Assembly (NCBI GenBank): GCA_910587665.1 | Contig: CAJUMZ010000001.1 | Location: 216,058 to 280,057 of the forward strand | Direction: 5' to 3' | Length of the DNA stretch: 64,000 nt | Source of the DNA: an uncultured Muribaculum sp. | GTDB lineage: Bacteria; Bacteroidota; Bacteroidia; Bacteroidales; Muribaculaceae | In this document: positions 19,130 through 27,557 of the stretch, one piece after another | Layout: every line of letters starts with the position of its first letter | Numbering within the stretch: the first letter of the stretch is position 1 | Program-made: the position numbers and the translations under genes | Notes under the pieces: model-generated | Told to the model about the DNA's origin: nothing | The model's input: the letters and a program-made list of their open reading frames with translations, nothing else | Databases searched by the model: none

Positions 19130-20401
19130 ATGATGAAAGCAATCATAAACGTCATATTAGCAGCAACGCTTCTGATGTTGTCAGGATGCTCCGATTCGCA
19201 ACCCGAAAGCCCGGAGACCATCCCCGACACACCGCTGTCGATAAGCTATTCTTCTGCGGGATTCGGCGAGGGAATACACTCTCGCGCAGAGCAGCATTAC
19301 TGTGACCCGGAGCTGAATGAGGGTAAGGTGGGTAAACTCGACCTGCTGTTGGTGAACGCTTCGGGCAATATACTCGCCCGCTACACGACAAACGACACCG
19401 AGGGTGAAAACCGTTGCGACGGTATTGAACATCATCTGCTTACCGTAAAAGAGGACCGCCCCGAATTTTCACGCCAAAAGATAATGCAGGAAGGCAACAG
19501 GCTCGTGCTGATCGCCAATCTCGACGCCAACCTCGAAACGGTCACCAACCTTAATGGCATCACAAAGCTCGAAAATCTCAGCCACAATACAACCCAGGAT
19601 AAATTTGTCATGACCGGCGAGGTCGCAGGATCGGTAGTAACCCAATCTGGCACCATCAACATCAAGCTGGAGCGTGTGGCGGCAAAAATCAGGATAAGGC
19701 TGTATAACCCCGCAAAATCAGATAAAAATGGGGTTTTGGTCACTATTCCCGGTTCGCAGATTCAAGAATTTGAAAGCGCGTTGTGCCATTATGTTAAGGA
19801 ATCACCGGTGATGAAAGAGCCCAAGGCTCTGACTTCTGCAGGAAATACATCTACCGTACCGTGTCACGGACAGGAATGGCCCGATTTCTTTGCAAATCCC
19901 AATCCCGAATTAGTGCTTGACTGCGGCATAATCAAGGAAAATGCCCACATATTTTATACATATCCCACCGACTGGTTCTACTATACATCCGACCGTTTTC
20001 CCCCGTGTGAAAGAAAGCACACAAACGAGACCAAGCATAAGGAAGGGGAAACTTATTATACTGTCAGAGATTACGATGACATAGAGCCTATTGTTGCAAA
20101 CCGCCAGATATTCGTGATAGTATATGCGACATATGAAGGAAACGGCAAAAAATATTTCTATAAAGTGCCTATAAATTACCGTCTTTCCAAGCTTAATGAC
20201 CGCCAATGCTTCAGCAGCAAAGAGCTTGACGAAGAAGTACTGTCGCTTTACCGCGCCGACAGGAATCATTTCTACGACGTGGCGGCGATAATCGACCGCC
20301 CGGGTGCGGGCACCCCGGAGGAAGCCATCAACAACCCCATGTTCACCGCCACGATCGCCCCGCTGACCGACGGCGGCACCTTCGACTACATCTACGACTG
20401 A
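19130..20401 (+). CDS. Fimbrial lipoprotein, last gene of the operon
   Basis: The 423-residue protein has a lipobox (L-S-G-C-S, Cys20) and a fimbrillin-type body with K-L-D-L-L-L-V-N-A-S-G-N and I-K-L-E-R-V-A-A-K-I-R-I-R-L, the latter matching the core strand of Mfa/Fim subunits. The C-terminus ends in D-G-G-T-F-D-Y-I-Y-D without a donor-strand-like segment. It begins 8 nt after the previous gene. It is probably a minor subunit; whether it is in the fibre or at the tip cannot be told. Confidence 0.76.
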   Translation: MMKAIINVILAATLLMLSGCSDSQPESPETIPDTPLSISYSSAGFGEGIHSRAEQHYCDPELNEGKVGKLDLLLVNASGNILARYTTNDTEGENRCDGIEHHLLTVKEDRPEFSRQKIMQEGNRLVLIANLDANLETVTNLNGITKLENLSHNTTQDKFVMTGEVAGSVVTQSGTINIKLERVAAKIRIRLYNPAKSDKNGVLVTIPGSQIQEFESALCHYVKESPVMKEPKALTSAGNTSTVPCHGQEWPDFFANPNPELVLDCGIIKENAHIFYTYPTDWFYYTSDRFPPCERKHTNETKHKEGETYYTVRDYDDIEPIVANRQIFVIVYATYEGNGKKYFYKVPINYRLSKLNDRQCFSSKELDEEVLSLYRADRNHFYDVAAIIDRPGAGTPEEAINNPMFTATIAPLTDGGTFDYIYD

Positions 20402-20411
20402 TCGCCCCGCC

Positions 20412-20447
20412 CAATTAGTCTAATTAGCCCCATTAGACTCATTCCCC
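20412..20447. repeat. Short array of the 9-bp repeat after the fimbrial operon
   Basis: Three clear and one decayed 9-mers (CAATTAGTC, TAATTAGCC, CCATTAGAC) follow the last fimbrial stop codon directly. Confidence 0.75.
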
Positions 20448-20502
20448 CATTGTCCCCGTTTGCATTTTCTCGGATATTTTCCGTATATTTGACTTTAAAA
20501 AA

Positions 20503-20552
20503 TTGGCTTCGCCAACGCGTACCGGCCTTTGGCCGACATCCGCTATTTTTTT
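20503..20552 (+). terminator. Double hairpin, probable terminator of the fimbrial operon
   Basis: Two small perfect hairpins, TTGGC-TTC-GCCAA (20503-20515) and CGGCC-TTT-GGCCG (20523-20535), are followed by a T-run at 20546-20552. The arrangement fits an intrinsic terminator separating the fimbrial operon from the reductase operon, though the T-run is 10 nt after the second hairpin. Confidence 0.55.
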
Positions 20553-20568
20553 CGTCGAATATTATTGC

Positions 20569-20576
20569 TATATTTG
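20569..20576 (+). promoter_or_regulatory. Probable -7 box of the 5-alpha-reductase operon
   Basis: TATATTTG matches TAnnTTTG and lies 19 nt before the start codon at 20596. No TTG was found at the expected distance, so the promoter may be weak or need an activator. Confidence 0.5.
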
Positions 20577-20595
20577 CACTAATTCAATCTACGCA

Positions 20596-21369
20596 ATGGA
20601 AAATATTACGATATGTTACGACTGGCTGCTTATCGCGATGGCGGTCATGGCGGTGGTGGTATTTGTCGCGCTGCATTACATTAACGCGGGCTACGGCATA
20701 ATGTACTCGCGCAGCTGGGGCGCGTCGGTCAACAACCGCCTCGGATGGGTGCTGATGGAGTCGCCGGTGTTTTTCGCGATGCTCGCCCTTTGGCTCTGCT
20801 CCGACCGTCGTGCCGAAACTGTACCGGTGGTGATCGCGCTCCTCTTCGAGCTGCACTATTTCCAACGCTCGTTTATCTTCCCGCTGCTCATCAAGGGGAA
20901 GAGCCGAATGCCGCTATCCATCATCCTCATGGGGGTGACCTTCAACCTCATCAACGCCGTGATGCAGGGCGGATGGATATTCTATATCTCGCCCGCCGAC
21001 CGCTACACCGCCTCATGGCTGCTGTCGCCGCAATTCATCGCAGGCACGGCGATATTCCTTGCCGGCATGGCTATCAACATCCACAGCGACTATATCATAA
21101 GGCACCTGCGCCGACCGGGTGACACACGCCATTACATACCGCGCGGAGGTATGTTCCGCTACGTGTCGTCGGCCAACTATTTCGGCGAGGTGGTCGAGTG
21201 GACCGGATTCGCCATCCTTACATGGTCGTGGGCGGGCGCGGTGTTCGCCCTCTGGACCTTCGCCAACCTCGCCCCGCGCGCCCTGAAAATCAACGACCGT
21301 TACCGGCGCGAGTTTGGCGACGAATTCACGTCGCTCCGACTGAAAAGCATTATCCCGTTTATATACTGA
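20596..21369 (+). CDS. 3-oxo-5-alpha-steroid 4-dehydrogenase (SRD5A family)
   Basis: The 257-residue membrane protein, with about seven hydrophobic segments, closely follows mammalian steroid 5-alpha-reductase. E55 in M-E-S-P-V-F matches the catalytic-site Glu of SRD5A2, Y88 in H-Y-F-Q-R-S-F matches its conserved Tyr, and I-N-I-H-S-D-Y-I-I-R (160-169), the following R-R-P-G-D and N-Y-F-G-E-V-V-E-W (194-202) line the NADPH site. The enzyme reduces the delta4 double bond of 3-oxo-delta4 steroids with NADPH. The start at 20596 is chosen because residues upstream are non-family. It is the first gene of a four-gene operon with OYE and SDR enzymes. The natural substrate, bile acid or steroid hormone, is not decided. 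Confidence 0.93.
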   Translation: MENITICYDWLLIAMAVMAVVVFVALHYINAGYGIMYSRSWGASVNNRLGWVLMESPVFFAMLALWLCSDRRAETVPVVIALLFELHYFQRSFIFPLLIKGKSRMPLSIILMGVTFNLINAVMQGGWIFYISPADRYTASWLLSPQFIAGTAIFLAGMAINIHSDYIIRHLRRPGDTRHYIPRGGMFRYVSSANYFGEVVEWTGFAILTWSWAGAVFALWTFANLAPRALKINDRYRREFGDEFTSLRLKSIIPFIY

Positions 21370-21373
21370 TCCC

Positions 21374-22606
21374 ATGGACAAACAATCACTACTTTTCACA
21401 CCCGCGCAGATAGGCCCCGTGACCTTGCGCAACCGCACCATACGCTCGGCGGCATTCGAGGGAATGTGTCCCGACAACAGCCCGTCGCAGATGCTAAAAG
21501 ACTACCACCTCTCGGTGGCACAGGGCGGCGTAGGCATGACCACACTCGCCTACGCCTCCGTGACCCGCAACGGACTGTCGTTTCCGCGACAGCTCTGGAT
21601 GCGCCCCGAGATCATCTCCGGGCTGCGCGACATCACCGACGCCATCCACGCTACCGGAGCGAAAGCCTCGATACAGCTCGGTCACTGCGGCAACATGTCA
21701 CACAAGTCGACCGCCGGCGAGACCCCGATCTCGGCGTCGGGGCGGTTCAACATCTATTCCCCCACCCCAGTCAGGAAGATGCGCGACAACGAGATAACGG
21801 CGATGGCGCGGTCGTTTGGCGACGCCGTAAGGCTTGCCCGCGACGCCGGGATGGACTGCGTGGAGATCCACGCCGGTCACGGCTACCTCATCAGCCAGTT
21901 TCTGTCGCCCTACACCAACCGCCGCCGCGACCGCTGGGGCGGCTCGCTCGACAACAGGATGCGATTCATGCGCCTCTGCATGGAGGAGGTGATGAAAGCC
22001 GCCGGAAGCGACCTCGGCGTGATCGTCAAGACCAATATGCGCGACGGCTTCAAGGGGGGCGTGGAGATCGACGAGGGACTGATCATAGCACGCGAACTCG
22101 AGCAGCTCGGCGCCCATGCGCTCGTGCTCTCCGGCGGATTTGTCAGCAAGGCGCCGATGTATGTGATGCGCGGCGAGATGCCCATAGGCGCCATGACCCA
22201 CTACATGGACTGCTGGTGGCTGAAATATGGCGTCAGGATGTTCGGAAAGATGATGGTGCCCTCCGTACCATACAAGGAGTGCTATTTCCTTGATGACGCC
22301 AAGAGATTCCGCAAGGAACTGAAAATGCCGCTTATCTATGTGGGCGGCTGCTCTACCCGCAGCTCTATCGAGCGGGTGCTCGACGAAGGATTTGAGTTTG
22401 TCCAGATGGCACGTTCGCTCCTCACCATGCCCGACTTCGTCAACCGCATGCGCGACGAGGGGCTTGAAAGCTCCGGATGCGAGCATGTCAACTACTGCAT
22501 CGGGCGCATGTATTCCCGCGAGATGGCTTGCCACAAGTGTGTCAACGACCTGACTCCCGGCCTGCGGCGCGAGATTGAACGCATAAAGTCCCGTCAGCAA
22601 TCATGA
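21374..22606 (+). CDS. Old yellow enzyme-type NADH:flavin oxidoreductase (BaiCD/5-beta-reductase-like)
   Basis: The 410-residue protein is the FMN-binding TIM barrel of the OYE family alone, lacking the C-terminal NAD(P)-binding domain of BaiCD-type enzymes. Key residues are V-E-I-H166-A-G-H169-G-Y-L, Q-F-L-S-P-Y-T-N and D-R-W-G-G-S. C-terminal cysteines 369, 375, 386 and 389 may bind an Fe-S cluster, but their spacing differs from the classical one. OYE-family enzymes reduce enone C=C bonds, including delta4 of 3-oxo bile acids with 5-beta outcome. It starts 4 nt after the reductase and overlaps the next gene by 4 nt. The combination suggests both 5-alpha and 5-beta reduction, or one specific pathway. 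Confidence 0.88.
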   Translation: MDKQSLLFTPAQIGPVTLRNRTIRSAAFEGMCPDNSPSQMLKDYHLSVAQGGVGMTTLAYASVTRNGLSFPRQLWMRPEIISGLRDITDAIHATGAKASIQLGHCGNMSHKSTAGETPISASGRFNIYSPTPVRKMRDNEITAMARSFGDAVRLARDAGMDCVEIHAGHGYLISQFLSPYTNRRRDRWGGSLDNRMRFMRLCMEEVMKAAGSDLGVIVKTNMRDGFKGGVEIDEGLIIARELEQLGAHALVLSGGFVSKAPMYVMRGEMPIGAMTHYMDCWWLKYGVRMFGKMMVPSVPYKECYFLDDAKRFRKELKMPLIYVGGCSTRSSIERVLDEGFEFVQMARSLLTMPDFVNRMRDEGLESSGCEHVNYCIGRMYSREMACHKCVNDLTPGLRREIERIKSRQQS

Positions 22607-23397
22607 AGTGGGCGGTGGTCACCGGCGCGTCATCGGGCATAGGGCTGGAGTTTGCCCATCAGCTTGCCGAGCGCGGCTACTCCATCATGATGGTGAGCAA
22701 CCAGGGCAACGAGCTTGTGGAATGGGCTGAAAAAATCCACGAGCAATATGGCGTCACGACCATAGCCCACCGGCTCGACCTCACGGAGCCTGCCGCCATC
22801 GACAGCGTAACGGGGGTACTCCGCGCCAACGGCATTATACCGGAAGTGCTTGTCAACAACGCCGGGATATTTGACTTCAAGAAGGTGGAAGAACTTGGCC
22901 GACGCCGGCTCAACCTCTACATCGACCTCCATATAAGGGCTGTGACGCTGCTCTCGGCAGAAATCGCCATGATGATGGCTACCGAGGCTAACGGCGGCTA
23001 CATCCTCAACATGTCGTCGATGTCGTGCTGGATGCCTATGCCCGGCATAGCGATGTACAGTGCCACAAAAGCCTATATCAGGGCTTTCTCCCGCGCCCTC
23101 CGCGTGGAGATGAAAGACTATGGGGTGTCGGTGACGGTAGCATGTCCGGGAGGCATTGCGACGTCGCTCTTCGGATTGCCGGAAAAATGGCGTCGGTTTG
23201 CGGTAAGGATAGGTGTTTTGGTGACGCCCCACACATTTGTCAGACGCGCCCTGCGCAAGATGTTCAAGCGCAAGGCACAGTATATCAACGGCGGACTAAA
23301 CCGCCTGTCGATCGTAGCCGTGTCGATGCTCCCCGAGTGGGCGCGGCTCATGATAAAGCGCGTCGGGCTTGACCGGAAGGAGGATAAGAATAAATGA
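22603..23397 (+). CDS. Short-chain dehydrogenase/reductase, classical type
   Basis: The 264-residue SDR shows the nucleotide-binding T7-G-A-S-S-G-I-G14, N85-N-A-G88, a Ser in N-M-S-S-M near 139, and the catalytic Y152-S-A-T-K156. Length and motifs fit a soluble classical SDR; the hydrophobic Met/Leu-rich C-terminus (I-V-A-V-S-M-L-P) resembles 17-beta-HSD12/KAR-type enzymes. In this operon, a 3- or 17-hydroxysteroid dehydrogenase role is likely, because gut bacterial 3-beta-HSDHs are SDRs. Coenzyme preference is uncertain. Its stop overlaps the next gene's start (ATGA). Confidence 0.88.
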   Translation: MKWAVVTGASSGIGLEFAHQLAERGYSIMMVSNQGNELVEWAEKIHEQYGVTTIAHRLDLTEPAAIDSVTGVLRANGIIPEVLVNNAGIFDFKKVEELGRRRLNLYIDLHIRAVTLLSAEIAMMMATEANGGYILNMSSMSCWMPMPGIAMYSATKAYIRAFSRALRVEMKDYGVSVTVACPGGIATSLFGLPEKWRRFAVRIGVLVTPHTFVRRALRKMFKRKAQYINGGLNRLSIVAVSMLPEWARLMIKRVGLDRKEDKNK

Positions 23398-24221
23398 AAG
23401 ATGGAGGCGTCTACATAGTCACCGGCGCCACCGGCGGCATAGGGAGGGCGATAACCGAAGGTCTTGTCAGAAAGGGCGCGGGAAAGGTGATACTCGCCTG
23501 CCGAAATCTCCGGAAGGCGGAAGATCTGATCGCCTCGCTAAGTGCGGGCAACACCATGCTCGAAGCGATGGAACTTGACCTGGAGTCGATGGACTCGGTA
23601 AGGCAATTTTCATCGGCGATAAGGGCGCGCGGTATAAGTGTCGACGGGCTGTTTAACAACGCCGGGACTATGCCGGGGGAAATGCGGATCACCGCCGACG
23701 GTTACGAATCCGCGACGCAGACCAATTGGCTCGCGACCGCCCTGCTCACACAGCTGCTTCTGCCTGCGATCGCCGACGGGGGCGGCATCGTGTTCACCAC
23801 TTCGATGACTCGCCGCATAGCACGCCTGCGGAGCGACTGGCGGCAACGTGCCGTGAACCATCATCACCGGTTCACCACCTACGGGCGCAGCAAACTGATG
23901 CTCACCCACTTCGCTCTCGACCTCGCCGACAAGCTCGGCATTCGCGGCATCAGGGTAAATTGCTCCGATCCCGGCATTGTGGACTCCGCGATAATCACCA
24001 TGGGCAACAAGATCATTGACTATCTGAGCGACAGACTGTTTCGCCCCGTCATATCCACCCCGGCGCAAGGAGCAGCGCCTGCCCTCGCGGCAATGGAAGC
24101 AAATGTCACGGGAGCCATATTCACGTCGCGCGGGCACTTACCGATCCCCTCGGCATACCTACGTCAACGGCTTCACCGGCTACCAACAACCGTGATCGAC
24201 AATCTATTGAATGAACATTGA
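23394..24221 (+). CDS. Short-chain dehydrogenase/reductase, retinol-dehydrogenase-like
   Basis: The 275-residue SDR has T10-G-A-T-G-G-I-G17, C-R-N after the second strand (typical of NADP-preferring retinol dehydrogenase/WWOX-like SDRs), N88-N-A-G91 and the catalytic Y163-G-R-S-K167. It is the last gene of the steroid-type operon and overlaps by 18 nt the convergent TatD gene. Inference: one of the two SDRs oxidises or reduces C3, the other another hydroxyl (C7, C12 or C17) of the same sterane skeleton. Confidence 0.88.
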   Translation: MKDGGVYIVTGATGGIGRAITEGLVRKGAGKVILACRNLRKAEDLIASLSAGNTMLEAMELDLESMDSVRQFSSAIRARGISVDGLFNNAGTMPGEMRITADGYESATQTNWLATALLTQLLLPAIADGGGIVFTTSMTRRIARLRSDWRQRAVNHHHRFTTYGRSKLMLTHFALDLADKLGIRGIRVNCSDPGIVDSAIITMGNKIIDYLSDRLFRPVISTPAQGAAPALAAMEANVTGAIFTSRGHLPIPSAYLRQRLHRLPTTVIDNLLNEH

Positions 24222-24800
24222 ATAAGCGGAGCCGTCAGGCTTATACGGCAGGCGCGCGGCAATCTCTTCCACCGACAGCCGGCTTTCATCGGTCTCTACA
24301 AAAAGGCGGTCAGCAGGTATAATCTCCGCTGTTTCCCGGTTGAAACGCTCGCCGAGCGAGATGTAGAATCCTTCACGCAACAATTCGGCCGCAAGTTGCG
24401 GCTTACCGCGGAATCCATGTATGACCCAAGGTTGAGCCGGAGACAATTCGCGTCGCAGGCGCATTATTTCGGGGAACGCCTTCACCACATGCAGTATCAT
24501 CGGTTTGCCCACGCTCTCGCTTATGGCGACCTGACGCCTGAAGATAGCTTCCTGCCTGTCAAGCGACGCTCCGCGCAACCGGTCAAGCCCCGATTCACCT
24601 ATCGCCACAACCTCCCGCCTCGCGGCAAGACGGCTTATCTCGTCAAGGCGGCTGTCGATCTCACGGTCAGGGAGCGCGGTATCCCAGGGATGCAATCCCG
24701 CGGAATAGATCAGCCCGTCGACAGGCGTCTCTCCCGGCGCAAGATTTATTATCGCGCCCTCCCGCCCTGGATGATGGGTGTGGACATCAAGCAAATTCAT
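24204..24800 (-). CDS. TatD-family metal-dependent hydrolase
   Basis: The 198-residue protein is a compact TatD/YcfH TIM barrel. It opens D-V-H-T-H-H-P, and continues with S-A-G-L-H-P-W, G-E-S-G-L-D-R, I-L-H-V-V-K and F-V-E-T-D-E-S, the metal-ligand positions of the family. Known members are 3-to-5-prime DNA exonucleases or related metal hydrolases. It is shorter than typical TatD (about 260), as in many Bacteroidales. It overlaps the yidD gene by 4 nt and ends the seven-gene ribE-to-TatD string. Confidence 0.88.
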   Translation of the reverse strand: MNLLDVHTHHPGREGAIINLAPGETPVDGLIYSAGLHPWDTALPDREIDSRLDEISRLAARREVVAIGESGLDRLRGASLDRQEAIFRRQVAISESVGKPMILHVVKAFPEIMRLRRELSPAQPWVIHGFRGKPQLAAELLREGFYISLGERFNRETAEIIPADRLFVETDESRLSVEEIAARLPYKPDGSAYSMFIQ

Positions 24801-25018
24801 GGCACAGGGTCATATCCGCTACCGCCCCACGGGTGACAGCGCAATATACGCTTCACGGCAAGCCAAAGCCCTTTGAACGGACCATGCTTGCGCAATGCCT
24901 CGACCGCATATTGGCTACATGTAGGCACATAGCGGCATGACGGCGACAGCATCGGTGAGATTGCAAGCTGATAAAAGCGGATGGGCAGTATCAGGATATT
25001 TACGATCAGTTTTTTCAT
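24797..25018 (-). CDS. yidD: Membrane protein insertion efficiency factor YidD
   Basis: The 73-residue protein contains the full YidD signature: an amphipathic N-terminal helix, P-S-C-R-Y-V-P-T-C-S-Q-Y-A, and C-H-P-W-G-G-S-G-Y-D-P-V-P at the C-terminus. YidD helps YidC-dependent insertion at the inner membrane. Its position right after rnpA, with an ATGA overlap, is the classic arrangement. Confidence 0.96.
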   Translation of the reverse strand: MKKLIVNILILPIRFYQLAISPMLSPSCRYVPTCSQYAVEALRKHGPFKGLWLAVKRILRCHPWGGSGYDPVP

Positions 25019-25407
25019 TCCGTCGGGGTATTGGCGACTCTCACTTTCTCAAGAGCCTTGCGCATGGCGGCATGAATCACCGGCGAAGGGAGCACCTTGT
25101 CGGCAAGGTACACGAACGCGATGTCCAACGACATATCCACGACATCGCCAAGCACACCGCGACCGAGTCGGTAAGCCTCCCGCACACGACGACGCACCGC
25201 CACGCGGTCAACCGCATGACGGAGTCGTTTCTTGGGGACGGAAATCATAAATTGCATGCCCGACTTCCGGTTGCCGTTGTTGCGCCACACGACGCGCAAC
25301 GGATAAGAGGTAAACGCAACGGATCCCCCCGTGCGGTCAAAAAGAGTGTCTATCGCCGTGACCGAACACAGTTTTTCCCGCTTATAGAGACGCCCCGAAG
25401 CTATCAT
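25015..25407 (-). CDS. rnpA: Ribonuclease P protein component
   Basis: The 130-residue basic protein has the RNase P protein fold features: the N-terminal L-Y-K-R-E-K-L-C-S-V-T-A-I-D-T-L-F and the RNR-type arginine helix V-D-R-V-A-V-R-R-R-V-R-E. It supports the RNA subunit in 5-prime processing of pre-tRNA. The RNA component gene is not in this window. It is 4 nt downstream of hemD and coupled to yidD. Confidence 0.95.
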   Translation of the reverse strand: MIASGRLYKREKLCSVTAIDTLFDRTGGSVAFTSYPLRVVWRNNGNRKSGMQFMISVPKKRLRHAVDRVAVRRRVREAYRLGRGVLGDVVDMSLDIAFVYLADKVLPSPVIHAAMRKALEKVRVANTPTE

Positions 25408-25411
25408 TGGA

Positions 25412-26161
25412 TCAATCTTCGTTAATCTCCTCTTTAAGGAAGAGGTCGAGGGCGGCAGTCATCGAAGGAGCCTTCACCGAGGGTGCCTCCATGTCAAGGC
25501 GCAACCCGGCGTCACGCACAGCCTTGGCGGTTGTGGAGCCGAATGTACCTATCTTGATCTCATCCTGCTTGAACTTGGGGAAATTATTAAGCAGGGAGTC
25601 GATACCCGACGGGCTGAAGAAAAGCAGCATATCGTAGTCAAACGGTTCGTCGGGACCGAAGTCATTGCTGACCGTACGATACATGACCGCCTTGGTATAG
25701 TTGATGTTGTTATGGTCAAGCACGTTAAGATCCTCCTTATGCACGCTGCTTACCACATAGAGATACCGCTCCTTGTTGTGTTTGAGCAGATAGGGAAGCA
25801 GGTCATCAAGCTTGCCGGTGTTTACAAAAAAGATCTTGCGCTTGCGATATATGATATATTTCTGCAGGTAATTGGCGATCGCCTCGGTAGTACAGAAATA
25901 TTTCATTGTGTCGGGCACAGTGTAACGCATCTCTTCACAAAGACGGAAAAAATGGTCAACAGCCGTACGTGCAGTAAATATTATTGCCGTGAAGTCAGAA
26001 AGGGTTATACGGGACTGGCGAAACTCCTTTGCACTAAGCCCCTCCACCTTTATGAATGGACGAAACTCAATTTCAACTCCGTATTTCTCCGCAATTTCGT
26101 AATAGGGCGATTTGTCTGATGTAGGTTTCGGTTGAGAAACAAGTACTTTTTTTACTTTCAC
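25412..26161 (-). CDS. hemD: Uroporphyrinogen-III synthase
   Basis: The 249-residue protein opens with V-L-V-S-Q-P-K-P, typical of the HemD fold. The second domain contains L-L-F-F-S-P-S-G-I-D-S-L and I-G-T-F-G-S-T-T-A-K-A-V, the active-cleft motifs. The enzyme closes hydroxymethylbilane to uroporphyrinogen III. HemD sequences are divergent, but motif order and the Bacteroidales context beside DUF4271 agree. It is 21 nt downstream of the DUF4271 gene. Confidence 0.9.
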   Translation of the reverse strand: MKVKKVLVSQPKPTSDKSPYYEIAEKYGVEIEFRPFIKVEGLSAKEFRQSRITLSDFTAIIFTARTAVDHFFRLCEEMRYTVPDTMKYFCTTEAIANYLQKYIIYRKRKIFFVNTGKLDDLLPYLLKHNKERYLYVVSSVHKEDLNVLDHNNINYTKAVMYRTVSNDFGPDEPFDYDMLLFFSPSGIDSLLNNFPKFKQDEIKIGTFGSTTAKAVRDAGLRLDMEAPSVKAPSMTAALDLFLKEEINED

Positions 26162-26182
26162 TCTCTTATCGACTTGTGTAGA

Positions 26183-26959
26183 TTAGCTAATTAAGTTACA
26201 ACAAAGTGAAAACGTGCCGTTAAACAGTAAAATGAGCGGTATTATTTCCACGCTGCAAAGGTACAAAATAAAATAAAGCAGAGAGGCAAAATTCTTGTAA
26301 AAAATTCTAAATCCCTTGTATATGAAGATAAACCTGACGCAAAAATAGATTGAAATGCTTGCAATCAGCAACAATTCGGTAGCAGCCGGATAAAACAGCA
26401 CCGCAAGCGCAGGCACAAGTAACAATGCGCCCAGAAGAGTCTGGCTCGCATTGAATCCACGCAGCCAAAGCGATGTAGAAAATCTGTCGTAAAACACATA
26501 ACCCACAAAGTTATAGGCGACAAGCTGCCATAGATAATACCCTGCGGCAATTCCGGCAAGCACGCCGGTCAAAACGAATAGTCGCGACTCCGGGATGACA
26601 GCACGCAGGCTTATTGCCGAGAGAGCGAGAAGCGCCTCGCATACACACATCAGGATTATACACACGCCGAAAGCGCGTGTCTCGTTGACGGTGCGCGTGT
26701 CAAAAAGATGATTTCTCTCCTTCAGACTCCACAGGTCATGAAACGTGGCACTGAAAAATTTAGGATATTGCCTGATATTGAACACCACCAATAAAATCAT
26801 CGCCATGACGATACAGAGTATGCCGGAATTATAACCGAGCAGCTCCGGGCGCAACTCGACAGGCAACCCCTGGGCATATGGAGTCACGGCGGTGTTGAAC
26901 ACCTGTGTCCCCAACTCCATCGGAGCGTCTGTGACATGGCTTAATGTGGCGCGGAGCAT
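26183..26959 (-). CDS. DUF4271 integral membrane protein
   Basis: The 258-residue protein has about six to seven hydrophobic helices after a soluble N-terminus of about 45 residues. F-K-G-F-R-I-F in the C-terminal part and the terminal hydrophobic stretch fit DUF4271, a Bacteroidetes family without assigned function that is often encoded just upstream of hemD. No catalytic motif is visible. It stays in the same operon as rnpA, yidD and ribE. Confidence 0.8.
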   Translation of the reverse strand: MLRATLSHVTDAPMELGTQVFNTAVTPYAQGLPVELRPELLGYNSGILCIVMAMILLVVFNIRQYPKFFSATFHDLWSLKERNHLFDTRTVNETRAFGVCIILMCVCEALLALSAISLRAVIPESRLFVLTGVLAGIAAGYYLWQLVAYNFVGYVFYDRFSTSLWLRGFNASQTLLGALLLVPALAVLFYPAATELLLIASISIYFCVRFIFIYKGFRIFYKNFASLLYFILYLCSVEIIPLILLFNGTFSLCCNLIS

Positions 26960-26983
26960 CTTATATCAAGACTGGAAAGGGTT

Positions 26984-27556
26984 TTAATATTTATCTCCGG
27001 AAAGCCGATAGGCGGCACCGCCCGTGGCAAGCTCGACAGCCTCGGCAGGCGACGCGGCTACTTGCCACAGTCCGCCGGCACGCATGAAATGCTCTCTGTC
27101 GGCGTAGCGCAAGTGCTCAAGCAGCAAGTCGTAAAAGCCGAATGCGTTGGCGATCACGACATTGCCCTCATATAATCCAAGCTGACGCCATGTTATGATT
27201 TCAAACATCTCGTCAAGAGTGCCCACTCCTCCCGGGAGCGCGATAGCCCCGCATGACAACTGCGCCATGGTCAGCTTACGCTCGTGCATAGATCCTGTAG
27301 ACAGCATCTCCGTGAGTCCGGGATGATTCCAACCCCGCTCAATCATGAAATCGGGCAGCACTCCTGTAACCTCACCACCGGCTTCAAGCGCGCCCTCTAT
27401 CGACGCGCCCATCAGCCCGGCTCTTCCGCCTCCGTTGACAAGACGGTAGCCACGGCGCGCTATCTCAGAGCCGACCTCACGGGCGAAATCGCAATATCGG
27501 GTGTCGATATCGGAACTTGACGCCCCATATACCGCTATGCCTTTGCCATCAGCCAT
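26984..27556 (-). CDS. LOG-family (TIGR00730) nucleotide 5-prime-monophosphate phosphoribohydrolase
   Basis: The 190-residue Rossmann-fold protein contains G-G-G-R-A-G-L-M-G and the hallmark P-G-G-V-G-T-L-D-E, followed by W-R-Q-L-G. LONELY GUY-type proteins hydrolyse cytokinin riboside monophosphates in plants and nucleoside monophosphates such as AMP in bacteria. The bacterial role is generally purine nucleotide turnover. It begins 1 nt after the ribE stop. Confidence 0.92.
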   Translation of the reverse strand: MADGKGIAVYGASSSDIDTRYCDFAREVGSEIARRGYRLVNGGGRAGLMGASIEGALEAGGEVTGVLPDFMIERGWNHPGLTEMLSTGSMHERKLTMAQLSCGAIALPGGVGTLDEMFEIITWRQLGLYEGNVVIANAFGFYDLLLEHLRYADREHFMRAGGLWQVAASPAEAVELATGGAAYRLSGDKY

Positions 27557-27557
27557 A

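Noticed and set aside
21698..22600. 300-codon minus-strand frame opposite the OYE gene
   Set aside because: Shadow of a well-supported flavin enzyme gene; no motif on the antisense side.
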